From positions 1,612,001 to 1,676,000 of the forward strand of contig OZ345371.1 in assembly GCA_977006965.1 (NCBI GenBank): a stretch of DNA of 64,000 nt. Direction: 5' to 3'. Below are positions 9,406 through 19,030 of this stretch, piece after piece. The notes under the pieces are model-generated. The model saw only the letters and a program-made list of their open reading frames with translations. It made no database searches and had not been told where the DNA came from. The translations under genes and the position numbers were made by a program. Position 1 is the stretch's first letter; the number at the start of each line of letters is the position of its first letter. Source of the DNA: Phymatolithon calcareum (Eukaryota; Rhodophyta; Florideophyceae; Hapalidiales).

Positions 9406-11554
9406 TAGTGTCTATGTGCCAAACGTCCTCAATTGAGGACCGATTCAAAAGCTCAAAAAAGTTAGTAAATCGAACGCAGAACGGATCATTCGCGCAATTA
9501 TTGGAAAGCCGGACTTGTATAGTGGGTGAGGAGTGCCGCAACTACTACCTTAAAATCTCTCTTCGTTCGGCGCTAGCAACGAAAATATTGTGGTCCCCCA
9601 GAAGTACCAGACCTGCCATGCCACAAGAAAAAGTCCGGCCCCGCGTGGTCGGTACATCCGTACACACAAAGGCAGCATCGGTGGCCCGTCTCGCAGAGTG
9701 CTCCAGACCATATGGAGCCTTTTCCAAGTAAAAAAGGCTTAGTGGTATGGTTCAGGAAGTACTCAAGGAAAACTCAATGGTCGCGCAAGCATATCACTTC
9801 GCGTAAAATGTGTCATAGTTTGGCATTCGCCGAAGAAGACTAACTTTAAGACAGTCAACCTATTCAACGTCAAGATAGGGGACGCTGACGATGGCATTGC
9901 AGAAACTGACCATCTTGAACAGAGCCAACACCAGCAAAGCGCAGTACCACCCAGGACTGCTTACAGTACTCATCCTCGCCCATCTTCATCGCGAAACGCC
10001 AGTTTATCGTCCACAGTCGCAATCAGAAGCTCCTCAGAAGGACGCAAAAGCTTCGATAAAACCTTCAGCAACTCTAAAATCCCCTTCCGGGCTCTCTCTC
10101 TTACGTCTTGAAGGGCTCTTGGGACCAAACATCGCAAAACGAACTTGACGTCTTCTCGCCTGACCGCGAGCCGAAAACTGTCGCTTGTGGGGAGCCATGG
10201 TACGAGCACCAAGCTCTAGGACCGAATCGTGTTTGAGTTTCCTCTCAGTTCTGGAAACTTCGCACTCTAACCGGAGATTTCTTATCAGAAAATGACGGTA
10301 GTGGTCTTCATACGAAGTACGATTGCGTCATGAAGATGTTTCCCTACGTTCACCTGCGAACATTTTGCTGCTTGGGTGTCCGCTAAGCTCAGAATAATTG
10401 GACAGTAAGAGAATACAGTGACAGAGCTGATTGAGTTTTTCGGAATACTCGTCCTCATGGCAAGAGTTGAGCTCAAAGCCGAGAGCAATTTTTGGAGGAC
10501 AACAAAGAACTATCTCACCGCTCCTTCTTCTTCAAAGACTGGTATGCCGTTCGCCGAATACCTCCAGTGAATTTCATTCAGTGCGCAACCAAATGAAGCA
10601 TGTAGTCTGCGCAGCACCGATGGCCGCTCGGTCAAAATTCTATCGATGCCATAACTGACCACAGAAAGCGCACTGTGCCCCCGTCGGACCTGATTTGCTT
10701 CCATGAGTCCATATCCCGTTGGCATGGGAACGGAAGTCACTAGCCGGAGAACGGTTGAGAGATACAGCACTCTGTGAGTGAAAGAAGTGCGCTAAAGCTG
10801 CATCTTCAACAAGTTACGAGCCAAAACCCCTTGGCCTTAGGAAAGTTGCCCCGAGCGTCAGCAGATGCGTTGGTAACTTTTAAATAAAAATCTACCTTTC
10901 TTCTTCTTCTTCTTCTTCAACAAGTTGCTAATGATAGGATAGAATTGAAGAAACTTAGACCCTCGAATCGCTGCTAGCCCCATTAGGGGAAAAGGCAAAA
11001 TGAATGAATGAATGAAGTGCGACTATAGTTCATAGGGGTCATCAAACTCTTCTGGCAATTTGCGTGATTGTTAGATTACTTTTATTCTCTGGTGCCCATG
11101 CAGAGGGTCAGCAGCACATGACGCAGCGAAGGTATTGTCAAGTGCTGTTCCAGCAACTCGTCGATAACACATTTTGCCACGCGCGTTACTCGTCGACGTT
11201 TAGTCGCTAAAGAACGTACATTTGCAGTCGGGAGCAGTGTTAGAACCCACTTAACTCCCAAGAAAAAGAACAGGAGGACTGAGGATGTCATGGTGACTAC
11301 TTGTGTTGTTCAAAACAACTGCAGAGTTGGGAAATTCAAGACGACGACCCTCTTGTGCTCATACTCTAATAGGCGTGAAAGTGCTACACTATATATTTGA
11401 GGCGCTTCTACTGATAGGAACTGTTTCACTAAGCATGTTCAAGATATCCGAGCTTGACACTTTTGACGAGCCTGATAGCGAGTAGCTTTCGTTTCCAAAA
11501 ATTAAATGTTTTTCATTCCTCAATTGAGGAAAAAATCCCGGCACATAGACACTA
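9406..11554. mobile_element. TA-flanked terminal-inverted-repeat element B
   Basis: Starts TAGTGTCTATGTGCC and ends GGCACATAGACACTA. Inner palindromes are GTCCTCAATTGAGGAC on the left and TTCCTCAATTGAGGAA on the right. It is homologous to A and C internally and carries an inserted LINE fragment at 10818-10913. No transposase is recognised; a leftward frame at 11082-11291 is shared with A (7643-8005). Confidence 0.78.
10818..10913 (+). mobile_element. 5'-truncated LINE tail, family F5, inside element B
   Basis: Ends in TTTTAAATAAAAATCTACC followed by TTC repeats. It is flanked by a 15-base target duplication, TCTTCAACAAGTTAC at 10803-10817 and TCTTCAACAAGTTGC at 10914-10928 (one mismatch). 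Related tails lie at 27056, 47390 and 55427. It inserted after element B arrived or while B was active. Confidence 0.75.
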
Positions 11555-11558
11555 CCGG

Positions 11559-13116
11559 TAGTGTCTAGTTTACGGGCCACCTCAATTGAGGGACGACTTA
11601 AAAACTCGAAAAAATATATAAAACAAAGGCGGAACAGCTTGCTCACGCCATATTCCAAAAACCCAGCTTGTCTTCTGTTCTAGGAGTATCGAAACTAATC
11701 TCTTAAAATCGCTTCATTCGGCGCTAGAAACGAAAACATGCTAGTTACTCAGAAGTACCAGACCTGCCATGCCACGAGAAAAAGACCTGTCCCGCGTGGA
11801 CGGTACGTCCGTGCACACCAAGACAGCATTGGTGACCGGTCTTTCAGGGTGCTCCAGACTATACGGAGCCTTTTCCATGACAAAAAAGTGAGCGGTATGG
11901 TTCAGGAGGTACTCGTAGAAAAAATCAATGGTGGCACGAGCATGTCACGTTGGGTGAAACGGGTCCTAGTTCGGTATCCACGAAAGAAGATTGAGATTAA
12001 GGTAGACAATATTTTCAGCGCCAAGGCAGGGAACGCTGACGATGGCATTGCAGAGGCTTTCCTGCTTGAATCGAGCTGGCAGCAGCAAAAGCGCGGTATC
12101 GCCCAGGCCTGCTTACAGTACTCGTCCTCGCCAATCTTCTTCGCGAAACGCCAGTTTATCGTTTGCTGTCGCAATTAGAAGCTTCTCAGAAGGGCACAAA
12201 AGCTTCGATATAACCTTCACAAGCTACAAATGTGATCTTCCGGACTTTCTCGCCTCGGGACAAAAAATCGCAAGAGGGACTTGATGTCATCACGCCCTGT
12301 CGCGAGCCGATTATTGCCCCGCATGGGATACCTGACCATGGTACGATCCGCAAGCTCTACGTCCGATTGGGAGACGATTTTCATCTCCGTTTTGGAAAAT
12401 TTGCACTCTAAACGGAGATTTCTTATCCGAAAAGAGTGATATTGAACTTCAGATGAAGTATGCTTGTGCCACGACTATGTTTCCTCAAGTTTACGTGCAA
12501 AAAAATTTGCTGCTTGTACGTCCGCTCAGCTGAGAAGAAATGGGACAAAAAGGGACTACAGTGACAGAGGTGATTAAGTTTTTTGGAATACTCGTCCTCA
12601 TTGCAAGGGTTGAGTTCGGCGCTGATATCGAATGGCGTGGTTATTAGCTTGTTCTCTGCTGCCCATCCAGAGCTTCAGCAGGACATGACACAGCGAAGGA
12701 ATTTAAATTGCTGGTTGACAAAAATCGTTGATAACTCATTTGACTCACGCATTACTCGTCGACGTTCATTCGCCCCGGAACTTATATCTGCACTTGAGAG
12801 CGGTTTTTAAACCCTCGAAACTCCTAAGAAAATGAAGAGGAAGGCTGCGGATGTCATGATGACTACTTTTGCTGTGCTGTGCAAAACAACTGCAGAGTTG
12901 GCGACCCTCGTGTGCTCATCACGTAACATGATTGACAGTGCCACATTATACATTTGTGGCACTTCTACAGGAAGGCACTTTTTCACCAAGCATGTTGAAG
13001 GCATCCATGGGCTTGACGCTTTTGACGTGCTCGATAGCGAGTTGCTTTCATGTGCAAAAAAATTGAATGAATCTCATTCCCTCAATTGAGGGAAAATTTC
13101 AGTAAACTAGACACTA
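11559..13116. mobile_element. TA-flanked terminal-inverted-repeat element C
   Basis: Starts TAGTGTCTAGTTTACG and ends GTAAACTAGACACTA. The right inner palindrome is TTCCCTCAATTGAGGGAA. It is separated from B by only CCGG, making an 18-base palindrome GACACTACCGGTAGTGTC at the joint. It is shorter than A and B and has no recognised transposase. Confidence 0.75.
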
Positions 13117-13345
13117 GTGAGTGAAGCTGGAAGAGAATAGGGAACAATCAGTGATCGACTGGCATACAATGCCGACAGTTATTGCCGATTTGGTATCCTG
13201 TTTAGATTGATTGGTTGATGCCGCATCGCACTGCAAGTCTTACTTCCGAACCAGGTTGGGTTTGAGTAGGAATCAATCAGGCCTTGGATGGACAGGTGAG
13301 TGAAGGAGAGTTTTTTTATTGGAGTGGCAGCAACATATATGCAGA
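13117..13345 (+). repeat. Duplicated kinase 3' flank, right half
   Basis: GTGAGTGAAGCTGGAAGAG onward matches 2469-2700. With the left half at 9105-9405 it shows that B and C inserted at a single TA in the duplicate. The 13346-13782 stretch that follows holds no gene I can support. Confidence 0.85.
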
Positions 13346-13782
13346 CCGAGGCATCTATCTGGTTTGAAAGAATGTTCCAAATGCTCCTAGATGGTTATTT
13401 AAGACGAACGTACAGAAAAAAGCGTAGAAGATTGTGACGTACGCGCACAGTAAATATTGCGGTTGAGGACAACACCCAGAATGAATTGGCCCCCACACAG
13501 TAGACAAAGATAGATGAATTGATTGCTTGTTACGGGCAATTGAATACCGTAATAAACATGTCGTGAACATTGCAGTGCGTGTTCACAGAGCCTAAAGTAC
13601 CCTAGCCATTATTATGGAAATGTGACGAATGGAAGAGGCGGAATTGTCAACGTCCGTGTTGCAGACGGAAGAATAGAAAGGGTGTTCGAAAGTATTCATT
13701 AAATTCAGTTCATAGAGGAAAACCTACTTGAAACTAACCCCTAGCGATTTACACGCGATGGAATGGCAGCAGTGGAGTTTTT

Positions 13783-13850
13783 TTCCTTTCAAGTTTATTT
13801 AAAAGCCCCACAGACTTCCGAAGATATGGGCAAGGCTTCCTCTGATGCTA
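13783..13850 (-). mobile_element. LINE tail fragment, family F1
   Basis: Read leftward it has GAGGAAGCCTTGCCC, then GGGGCTTTTAAATAAA. The same tail appears at 45675-45824, 48679-48957 and 50476-50535. No clear target duplication is seen. Confidence 0.5.
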
Positions 13851-13859
13851 CCTACCTTT

Positions 13860-14890
13860 GTGCAGCTCACGAAACGTCCACCAGAATGGCGGACGGGAAA
13901 ACTCAGGACTCAAAGTAGTCCTATCTCAGTCCTCTACGGGATTGTTGGTGCTTGGACTCGACCACTTTTTGCCTTGCATTCTGCGGATTAATACAGGCCT
14001 TCCAGCAGTGGAGTGTTTGAATATTGCTTGGACTCTGCGACCCGAACATTGCATGCTACCGAGTGCGGTCTACTTCATGGGTTTAGATTTGAACGTGCAG
14101 TAACACCCTAGTAGGCTACGCACTTGGCAATCTGTGCAAGTTGCGTACGTGTTCTGCTGGGCGACGTACACGTAGTTGGTCGGCTAGCAGAAAGGGAAAA
14201 TACCAGGGCAGAGCAGAGTGCCCGTGCTGTGCAATCAAAGGTACCAGTTTATCAATAAGGAGATATTAAACTTAGTAGTCCGTACTGTACAATAGGGCGC
14301 AAGTGGATTGTACAAACCCACCTGAATATTTTTCACAGTACCGAATGGAGCATTGCATTGCAGGACGTGGAGAAACAGTTCAAGCGACAAAACATTATAT
14401 TGTGAATCGAAGCGTTGATAACTCGCCTGTTCCGAGCAAATCTATGCAAGCATGCATGCATGCCCTTCGGACTGGTTTGGTCTTCGTCTGTACAGTAGCC
14501 GTCTAGTCTTGAAGAGGCCATTTCAAAGCCTCGGGTTTAAAATGGTCGCAGAGTTTGTATACTGTACAGCTATCATACAGCTAGATGTATTATACAGAAT
14601 GGTATCATACTCTTCTTAATTCAGCAGCACGTCTGTACAGCACAGCAAGCTACGTATCATAAAGTTTATTGTACGTACTGTACTGAAACGTACTGTATGA
14701 TCACGTTTCTCCTGAGACTCGGGAATGCTTATGATATCTGTGCACACAATCAGATGCAGATGATGAATGAAACAAGAAAGAAAGAGTGTATCAACGGTAC
14801 CTAATTGTAACAAACTTAGCTGAACCCAAAGCATAGCGCGGCTACAGTGAGTACCCTGTCACACTCCGCTCGCCCCGCCGGACCGAACTT
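13860..14890. other. Intergenic, rich in TGTAC/TACAGTAC words
   Basis: No gene supported. Between about 14280 and 14700 the words TACTGTAC, CTGTACAG and GTACGTACTGTAC recur many times on both strands, and GCATGCATGCATGC occurs at 14451. Function unknown. Confidence 0.4.
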
Positions 14891-14899
14891 AACGCCGGG

Positions 14900-15042
14900 A
14901 AGAGGTTTCACCGCCGAAACCGCCTCTTCTATGTAGCAGCGCGTTTAACTGGACACTCATGCGCCCCGCTCGAGGGGCACATGAATGTCCAGTTATACTA
15001 CTGTGCTACATAAAAGAGGCAATTTCAGAGGTGAAGCCTCTT
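14900..15042. repeat. Long foldback (inverted) repeat upstream of the first Hint gene
   Basis: Arms of about 68 bases: the left arm starts AAGAGGTTTCACC, contains TATGTAGCA and TAACTGGACA, and reaches GCGCCCC. The right arm is its imperfect reverse complement, ending GGTGAAGCCTCTT. The loop is very short (around CTCGAG). It could be a small foldback transposon, a hairpin RNA source, or both. No flanking duplication is visible. Confidence 0.7.
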
Positions 15043-15398
15043 ATCGATCGATAAGCCGCCCTGCCCGCATCAATTCCTGGACCTACCTGCGATCCATGAT
15101 CTGGTCAAACATTATGAGATCACACTGCGTCCACATTGCATGCTGCCCTGGGTCCGGAAAGCTCGCTCGCCTTTTTGTACAGTACTGTACCCAACGCTTT
15201 CGTCATCCCCAACATAATTTATGATATTGCCAACGTTCGAGCAGTCAGCCGCCCTTCTTGTCTCCGTCCTCGAATCATCAGGACCCATTCCCTGACGACG
15301 CCCTAGAACTACGCTGGTCAGTCTTTTCTTCTCTTGCAATCCAGAGGAACCCTTCCACTTTCTCTCAAGTCGGGTGCAACCCATTGTCGTCTTCCGCA

Positions 15399-16706
15399 AT
15401 GGCGACTATCCCCATCCGCCTCTTGCTTCTCACGCTCGTCATCGCCCTTGTCCACGCTGTCTTTCTCGCCCCTGTCTCGCGCCCCTTCCTCCCCGGCAAC
15501 ACGTTCGGCACCTGGTCTCTGGACGCCTCCGAGTCGTCTGCAACCTGTCCGACCTCCATCCGCCACCTTGCCTACCTCCAAACTGCGAATCCCTCCGTCT
15601 TCAAAATCCGCCACATAGACATCAGCCACGGCACAATTTTCTGCGAGGACATCGGTGCAACAGCCTTCATTTCCAGCGCCTTCCTTCTCGACCCCACAAC
15701 GCACACTAGTATTCCCGCGGATGTTCTCAAACCCTTCCTCCTCTACCTCCAATCCGACAAGGACTACATGCTCACTGCGCAACGTCTCGCCGCTAGCGGT
15801 CACATCTTCTACGGCATCGTCGAGCTCACTGCGCGCGAATGCAGCACGGCCTCTCGCTTCGAAGCCGGCATGAAGGGCTTCTTCCTCGCCAATTCCACAT
15901 CGGATGCTTTCAGTGTCCCGCCCTTCGAAAAGGAACTGGATCCTGCACGGAAGCATATGGCGCTCTATGAGGGCGGTACGGGCGGACGACGATGCTTGTA
16001 TCACGCAGACATTGATGTCGGACCGCTGAAGGAGCCGCTCAATTTTCTCGAACGACCGGCGCCCACAGAGGCTGTTGTGAAGGAAAGAGCTATTGAGGAA
16101 ACACCGACGCCGAATGCATCCGTGAGCGCGTCACCGAAGCCGCTGCCCACCCCGCTCGTTGAGGAAGGGTCGGGTAACGTTTTCGGTGACATTACTAATA
16201 GCAACAAAACGTCTTCGACAAGGAGAGCATGCTTCTCTGCTACTGCACGGGTTCTGCTGCGCTCCGGCCGTCATGTTCGTATGGAGCACCTCAGTGTTGG
16301 CGATCACGTGCATGTTGGACAGGGGTTGTATTCCCGCGTGTTCATGTTCACCCATCAGGATCCAGCCGACATGCATCCCTTCGTGCATCTCACTTCCACT
16401 TCAGCACATGAACTGCAACTCAGCGCTGGACATTACATCTATCTCAACGGTGCCTTGCGACCGGCCGCGACCGCCAAGGTCGGCGACACACTCCTGCTCG
16501 CAGACGGCAGCCCAACCATCGTATCAACTATTCAAACGGTGCACCAGCGCGGTCTCTACAACCCGCAAACGCTCTCTGGTGACATTGCAGTGAACAACAT
16601 CCTCACCTCTTGCTACACCACCGCCGTACACCCACGTGCAGCACACTCACTTCTCGCCCCCCTTCGCGCCATCCATCGCATCCTGACATGCCCTCTCTCC
16701 ACTTAG
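15399..16706 (+). CDS. Secreted four-cysteine/Hint protein H1 (most divergent member)
   Basis: I start at the ATG at 15399 (GCAATGG) because it opens a clear signal peptide, MATIPIRLLLLTLVIALVHA; the frame is open further upstream without an ATG. It encodes 435 residues. The N-domain keeps the family's four cysteines in order (CPTSIRH, IFCED, RECST, RRCLYH) but is otherwise weakly conserved. After a Pro/Ser-rich linker, the Hint domain begins at C278 (ACFSATARV) with SVGDHVHVG, FTHQD, LSAGHYIY (Ser-Ala in place of Thr-Pro) and GLYNPQTLSGDIAVN. Uniquely here, it ends the core with SCYT, as Hedgehog does, where the others have STYT. Expected to self-cleave before C278. The stop lies only 92 bases before the next ATG. 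Confidence 0.85.
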   Translation: MATIPIRLLLLTLVIALVHAVFLAPVSRPFLPGNTFGTWSLDASESSATCPTSIRHLAYLQTANPSVFKIRHIDISHGTIFCEDIGATAFISSAFLLDPTTHTSIPADVLKPFLLYLQSDKDYMLTAQRLAASGHIFYGIVELTARECSTASRFEAGMKGFFLANSTSDAFSVPPFEKELDPARKHMALYEGGTGGRRCLYHADIDVGPLKEPLNFLERPAPTEAVVKERAIEETPTPNASVSASPKPLPTPLVEEGSGNVFGDITNSNKTSSTRRACFSATARVLLRSGRHVRMEHLSVGDHVHVGQGLYSRVFMFTHQDPADMHPFVHLTSTSAHELQLSAGHYIYLNGALRPAATAKVGDTLLLADGSPTIVSTIQTVHQRGLYNPQTLSGDIAVNNILTSCYTTAVHPRAAHSLLAPLRAIHRILTCPLST

Positions 16707-16798
16707 TTCCAAAGTTAATTTTTTGTTCATTTTTCGCCCTTTATGATACATAAACCCATCTTTCCCCACTTTACCTTCCTTCCTTCCGCACACCCGAG

Positions 16799-17848
16799 AT
16801 GCCGTTGCGCGTAGCGCCTCGCGCGGGCCTCACGCATCGCACAACGCTTCTGACCGTCAACCGCGCCCTGCAAGCCGCGCAAGGGCATCGTCCCACCCGT
16901 CCGCCCTGGGCGCATCTGCGCGGTCGCAACAGCGGTATAGTTGCCGCGTGCTGCAATGACGCGGCAGAACTCGTTCTTCTCACCACGCCATCCCCAAATG
17001 CAGGTGTCATCTCCCCGCCGCCCGTGCTCGAGCGCGGCGCGCGCGTGTCGGCCGGCGGCGTAGTGGTTGTTCTTGCTGCGCGCAGCGCGCTCGCGCTGGC
17101 GGGTCGCATTGACGGCGCCGTCGCCGTCGTTGACCCCGGCCGCGCGAACGGGCCGGCGCTACTCGCCGTTGTGCCGGCGCCGATGGGACCTGTGAGCCCC
17201 GTGGCGTTTCTCGCCGCGCTGCCGCAGCCCGCGCTGGCGGTGGCCGCGCACGCGGACGGGCGGTTGCAGTTGCTGTCCGGTGGGGCGAAGTCGGCGAATT
17301 CGGCGCCGGTTTGGAACGGTCGGTGCGCGCCCACGGCGCTTGCGGTCAGGGGCGGGGGGAAGAGGGAGTGGGAGGCGGTGGTGGCGGATGTGAGGGATGA
17401 GGTGCGTGTTGTGGGGCGAGGGGGGGAGAGACGGATTGATGGGGCGGAGTTTGGGAATGTGTTGTGTGCGAGTTGGACGGAGGGGGGACAGGTTGTTGTT
17501 GGGGGGGAGGATGATTGCTTGCATCGGGTGGATGGGGGAGGGAGGAGGGGGGAGAGGTGGACGTTTGGGAAGGGGGATGATACTGATGAGGCTCATTGTA
17601 GCTTTGTTACGGATGTGGTGAGGAGGGGGAAATGCTTTGCGAGTGTGGGGATGGATGGACGGGTGGTGGTGTGGGGGGAGGATGGGTTTGGGGAGGTGGT
17701 TTTGTGTAGGGAGGGGGAGAGCTTTTATAGGCTGGTTTGGACGGCGGATGATGTCATTTTTGCAAGTGCTTGTGTGGATGCACAGGGGAAGTGCTTTCTT
17801 TATCGTATTAAGCTTGCTGGGAAATATGCGGTGAAGGTGAATTCATGA
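16799..17848 (+). CDS. Beta-propeller (WD40-like) protein, function unknown
   Basis: 349 residues, no signal peptide. Repeated beta-strand-like segments with small and hydrophobic residues run through the protein, for example FVTDVVRRGKCFASVGMDG leading into RVVVWGEDG near 280-300, a recognisable WD-type blade. Other blades are degenerate. The second half (17341-17720) is extremely G-rich on the coding strand, so Gly, Glu, Arg and Val dominate. It follows H1 with a 92-base gap, typical of compact spacing rather than of shared function. Candidate roles such as a nucleoporin or ribosome-assembly WD protein cannot be distinguished. Confidence 0.65.
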   Translation: MPLRVAPRAGLTHRTTLLTVNRALQAAQGHRPTRPPWAHLRGRNSGIVAACCNDAAELVLLTTPSPNAGVISPPPVLERGARVSAGGVVVVLAARSALALAGRIDGAVAVVDPGRANGPALLAVVPAPMGPVSPVAFLAALPQPALAVAAHADGRLQLLSGGAKSANSAPVWNGRCAPTALAVRGGGKREWEAVVADVRDEVRVVGRGGERRIDGAEFGNVLCASWTEGGQVVVGGEDDCLHRVDGGGRRGERWTFGKGDDTDEAHCSFVTDVVRRGKCFASVGMDGRVVVWGEDGFGEVVLCREGESFYRLVWTADDVIFASACVDAQGKCFLYRIKLAGKYAVKVNS

Positions 17849-19030
17849 GGAATGGATTGGTCTAGTTTGTAAGGTTGTAAATTTCTTGGGTTTGACGGAG
17901 GAAGGTTTAGATTGTTGTAACTCTGGGATGGATTACTAAGTTGAAGCAGACAAGTTCACAGATGTTCTATTAGAACATACGCCATCGAATTTGGGATTTG
18001 GTCAAAACCTAACGCATAGATACAAGTATGGTGCAATCCGTGGGCTTCGTTCAAGGGGCATTTGCGCTGAGTTGAAGAATGAATCAATCACATGAGTGCA
18101 GTCAATTGTGTTAGAACATGGATAGCTTGAACCAAACTGTTGTATGTTCCTCAGATGACGGTATATAAGCACTTTGAATAGACTTTTTCTCTGGTTCAGG
18201 TCATCGTCTCGGAGGAAACTTAGGTACGGATCATGTCGTCGGTGATATCGAGGTACAAAGTAGCAAGTACAGATTGATGAACAATGGTCATATTCATGTC
18301 TTGCCTGCAATTGTCCCTGCCATCATGCACTGGTGACCAGTATCGTGTATTGCCCTTCTTAACGGGTACGGCCTAGCAGACTCCCTCTCAATGTCCTTTA
18401 CCATGTCCTCTACGGATTTATCGGCGAGTAAAGAGATTGAGGAGAGCAGACTGGAAAACAGTCATGGCCACCAGGCTTACAAATGGGTCCGTGCTGGACA
18501 CTGTACAGTCTTTCGATGTTAAAAATTCTCTTACTATGCTTTAGTCTCTTGTTTCGAAAGACTTTTCTTTGTCCCTTTCATACTGTATCCTATGCAATTA
18601 CGCAGCATAGTACAAGCGACACAATATCTCTTTCCCTCCGACCACTTCCCGTCCACTGCCCCACATGATGGGACTATCATCGCCGGGTCCTCCTTGTGTA
18701 ATTTTGTTTGCGGCCCGCCGAAAAGCAAAATGTCGGGCCTTTCCTTGCACACAGCACACCTCAGCCACGCCAGAACGAATATCCACCAGTCAGCGGCCCA
18801 TTCTTTTCACAAAAATGAGGGACCGCTACAGAGGTACAGCCACAAGAGACGAATGTGCGACTCGATCGCAGAAGATCTTCCGTCATCTCAACATCATCGA
18901 AGCCCATATACTGTGAGCTGTCACGTCGTCATTAAAGACCGCAAGTCGCGCGAAGGGCTTACAATCACTGCAGTGGTGCAAAACACAAACCGAGGCAGAG
19001 AAGAGCATTGACGAGAAAGCGTCTATCGTC
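17849..19030. other. Intergenic between propeller gene and H2
   Basis: No convincing gene. Forward 18592-19011 and leftward 18002-18310 frames show no domain, signal or compositional support. The promoter of H2 must lie here but I see no TATA box close to 19031. Confidence 0.4.

Noticed and set aside
18592-19011. A 139-residue forward frame upstream of H2
   Set aside because: No domain, no signal peptide and overlapping leftward frames of similar length; nothing favours it.
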